From Rhizobium sp. S152 (GTDB taxonomy: Bacteria > Pseudomonadota > Alphaproteobacteria > Rhizobiales > Rhizobiaceae): a stretch of DNA of 64,000 nucleotides. Each line of letters starts with the position of its first letter. The first letter of the stretch is position 1. The translations under genes were made by a program, and so were the position numbers. This document shows, in pieces, positions 62,276 through 64,000 of this stretch. The notes below the pieces were generated by a model. The model made no database searches. It worked only from the letters and a program-made list of their open reading frames with translations, and was not told where the DNA came from. The stretch lies in NCBI RefSeq assembly GCF_030380735.1, contig NZ_JAUDRZ010000025.1, positions 62,001 through 126,000 of the forward strand, in the 5' to 3' direction.

Positions 62276-64000
62276 GCTTCCGCGCTCGGTCCCCGTGCAT
62301 GATGACGAGTGCGTCGAAAGCTTTGCTTGCCGTCTAGCTTGGGCAAATGGCTTTCGCACAGCTATCGATATGCTGTCCTCCGGCCAATCCAGCGGCGGAA
62401 CCCTTCGCAATCTTTCCCAAAACGCCGTCGCACGCCTCGCAGAGCTGTCGGGTGTTGCAGAAGAGAATCTGCGAAAGTTCACCGTTGCTCCGGGCGTAAT
62501 TATTCCGTTCGGTGAGACCACCGTGAAACGGTCACAGCTCAATCTCCGGAACGTGCGGTTCTGCCCGAATTGTCTCCATGATGACGCTCGCAAGGAAAAC
62601 CCCGTCCGCGGCGGGCATCAATACATTCGTGCGGCTTGGGGATGGTCGATGATCAACTCTTGCGCGGTTCACGGTTCGCCTCTGGTGAGTTGCGTGATCG
62701 AGCCGCAATCCTTGCAAAACTTCAAGCCCCTCTTGCGGAGCGTCGCCCCCGTCGAGCCCACAGAAGTACACGACGCGGACATCTATTTTTACCGCCGCCT
62801 CGTGAGCCCGGCAGGAACTTCATTCTTGGATAGTTTTCCCGCCTACGTCGCAGCCGAGTTCTGCACGCTCATTGGCGAATTCGATGAGGCTCTTCGACGC
62901 GGAGCGGTCCGTCACCGCATTGCTGGGGGCTTCGAAGCTCCCACCCAGCGTTCCTCAGGATACGCGATTGCGAAAGGGGGACAGGAGGCTATTTGGGACT
63001 TCCTGACTGAGTACGTCCGCCAGATCTCTCGGACCGTGACACAGCCGAAAGCGATTTACTCCGCAGCGCATCACTGGTGGAAGGTAAACAAGCACAATCG
63101 AGACTATCACCCGCTGATGAAGCTCCTCCAACAACACGCCGAAGAGCATGTCCCATTGGATCGCGGCGAAGTCTTCTTCTGGCCGGTGCTCACGCGTAAA
63201 GTTCACACCGTTCCGTCGGCCGCCATCGCTTATGGACTTTCCGACAAGCGCATCAAGCAAATTCTGGCAGAGCGATATGATGGAGAGTTACCCCGCTTTC
63301 TCAAAAAGAGCATCATTCACCGGCCTTTGCTGGACGCACGCTCGTGGCTGAACACCGGCGAGGTCGGCGATATCCTTGGGTGCACGGTCGCGGTGGTCGA
63401 TCAAATCATCAAAGCTGGCATCCTTACGGCCGTGGCGAACGCGCCAGAAGAAATCCGAATCTACCGTCTCGTTCACCGTAGCGAGGTCGAGGAACTGTTG
63501 ATCAAGATCAAGGCGGCTGTCCAAACAGAAACGCCCGCCGGTGACATAAAGCCGATAGTCAAGCTTCGCTGGTTCGGCGGCTTTGTGGGGATACTGCGCT
63601 TGCTCTTGGATGGGCAAGTCCAGAAAATATACAGCGACAGCCCGAACGTGCGGCTGGACACTATCCAGGTTGACATCGAGGATCTGCGGAAAGCTCCACG
63701 AGAACTTACTGGAATGGACGCCATCGACGCAGATGTCGATGCGGACTTGATCGAGCTTGATGCTGCCCGTCGCAGGCTAAAGGTGACTAAGTCCGTGGTT
63801 GATGCCGTCATCGACGCCGGGCTTATCCCCTACACGATGGTCGAAAACCGGCGTGGGAGTAAGGGTCGCAGACCTTGGGTGAAGACCGAAGACGTGGATC
63901 GTTTCGGCGCCGATTTTGTCTCGCTGGATATGCTGGCAGTGGAGCGGGAAGCAAACCCCATGACTCTGCTTGCCGAACTTGGTGGACAAGGTATCCGTCC
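62262..64000 (+). CDS. tniQ: TniQ/TnsD-like target-selection protein (3' end outside window)
   Basis: At least 579 residues, open to the window edge. TniQ-family proteins choose the target site. N-terminal TniQ pattern ESFACRLAWANGFRTAIDML; then the zinc finger CPNCLHDDAR near residue 103 and AAWGWSMINSCAVHGSPLVS with its further Cys/His ligands. Downstream are several helix-turn-helix-like units (SAAIAYGLSDKRIKQILAER; NTGEVGDILGCTVAVVDQII; ARRRLKVTKSVVDAVIDAGL with RRPWVKTEDVDRF), typical of the long TnsD type that reads a specific attachment site, rather than the short TniQ used by CRISPR-associated elements. ATG at 62262 within the end of tnsC. Confidence 0.9.
   Translation, partial: MSHTKLPRSVPVHDDECVESFACRLAWANGFRTAIDMLSSGQSSGGTLRNLSQNAVARLAELSGVAEENLRKFTVAPGVIIPFGETTVKRSQLNLRNVRFCPNCLHDDARKENPVRGGHQYIRAAWGWSMINSCAVHGSPLVSCVIEPQSLQNFKPLLRSVAPVEPTEVHDADIYFYRRLVSPAGTSFLDSFPAYVAAEFCTLIGEFDEALRRGAVRHRIAGGFEAPTQRSSGYAIAKGGQEAIWDFLTEYVRQISRTVTQPKAIYSAAHHWWKVNKHNRDYHPLMKLLQQHAEEHVPLDRGEVFFWPVLTRKVHTVPSAAIAYGLSDKRIKQILAERYDGELPRFLKKSIIHRPLLDARSWLNTGEVGDILGCTVAVVDQIIKAGILTAVANAPEEIRIYRLVHRSEVEELLIKIKAAVQTETPAGDIKPIVKLRWFGGFVGILRLLLDGQVQKIYSDSPNVRLDTIQVDIEDLRKAPRELTGMDAIDADVDADLIELDAARRRLKVTKSVVDAVIDAGLIPYTMVENRRGSKGRRPWVKTEDVDRFGADFVSLDMLAVEREANPMTLLAELGGQGIR

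Noticed and set aside
56155..64000. CRISPR-associated transposon (CAST)
   Set aside because: No cas gene, CRISPR repeat or guide-like array is in the window, and the TniQ is of the long TnsD type; it remains open only for sequence beyond 64000.

Overview
The window looks like accessory DNA (large plasmid or chromid) from a Rhizobiales alphaproteobacterium, most likely a Rhizobium/Sinorhizobium relative. The basis is the G+C-rich sequence, two tandem ku genes with a PE-ligase-polymerase type LigD, GGAAC-N16-CGTT (EcfG/RpoE2-type general stress sigma) promoters, carbohydrate ABC transporters, and DUF1206, DUF1622, DUF992 and TIGR02587/TIGR02588 proteins. No replication gene, rRNA, tRNA or CRISPR array was seen. 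Species assignment is inference.

Layout. 1-13.8 kb: small-molecule and redox genes: alpha/beta hydrolases, an XdhC-family gene broken by one in-frame TAA, a CopC-like protein, an exported VOC protein overlapping an alginate-export-type porin, a UBP zinc-finger protein coupled to a cNMP-domain/FAD oxidoreductase, a PoxB-like TPP enzyme, a patatin lipoprotein. 14-19.6 kb: a DUF262-DUF1524 (GmrSD-type) protein with a PH/SHOCT protein and a small membrane protein (possible defence unit), an N-terminally truncated exonuclease and a diguanylate cyclase. 20-33 kb: a stress and DNA-repair block: two Ku proteins, DUF1206, TIGR02587/88, a ligase gene broken by a small deletion, a single-domain response regulator, full-length LigD, a 265-bp cluster of a 21-bp repeat, and a uvsE gene interrupted by an in-frame TAA but still behind a perfect EcfG-type promoter. 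33-40.4 kb: NUDIX, small hypotheticals, a sugar-efflux MFS, an NAD-dependent dehydrogenase with an odd tail, DUF992, and a KAP P-loop NTPase. 40.4-47.7 kb: a sulfatase/ABC-transporter locus around a divergent LysR gene (uptake and desulfation of a sulfated organic compound; no ATPase subunit and no formylglycine-generating enzyme here). 47.7-55.2 kb: hypotheticals, a solitary PIN toxin-like protein, a C5-methyltransferase-fold protein lacking the catalytic cysteine, and a gene plus a truncated partial copy of it.

56.1 kb to the end: the most notable part, a Tn7-like transposition operon. It carries tnsA, tnsB, tnsC and a tniQ/tnsD-like gene running off the window, with six small genes before and between them. 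By hand alignment the small gene just before tnsB is a free-standing copy of the TnsB N-terminal domain (56 residues ungapped, 14 identities), and the small gene just after tnsB is a free-standing copy of the TnsB C-terminal domain (42 residues ungapped, 15 identities). I know of no described Tn7-like system with stand-alone copies of both transposase end domains. Three junctions in this operon overlap by exactly 14 nt, and a 20-bp leader repeat precedes two of the small genes.

Several genes are visibly decaying (xdhC-like, second ligase, uvsE, exonuclease, the partial paralogue at 54.3 kb), as expected of a gene-turnover region.
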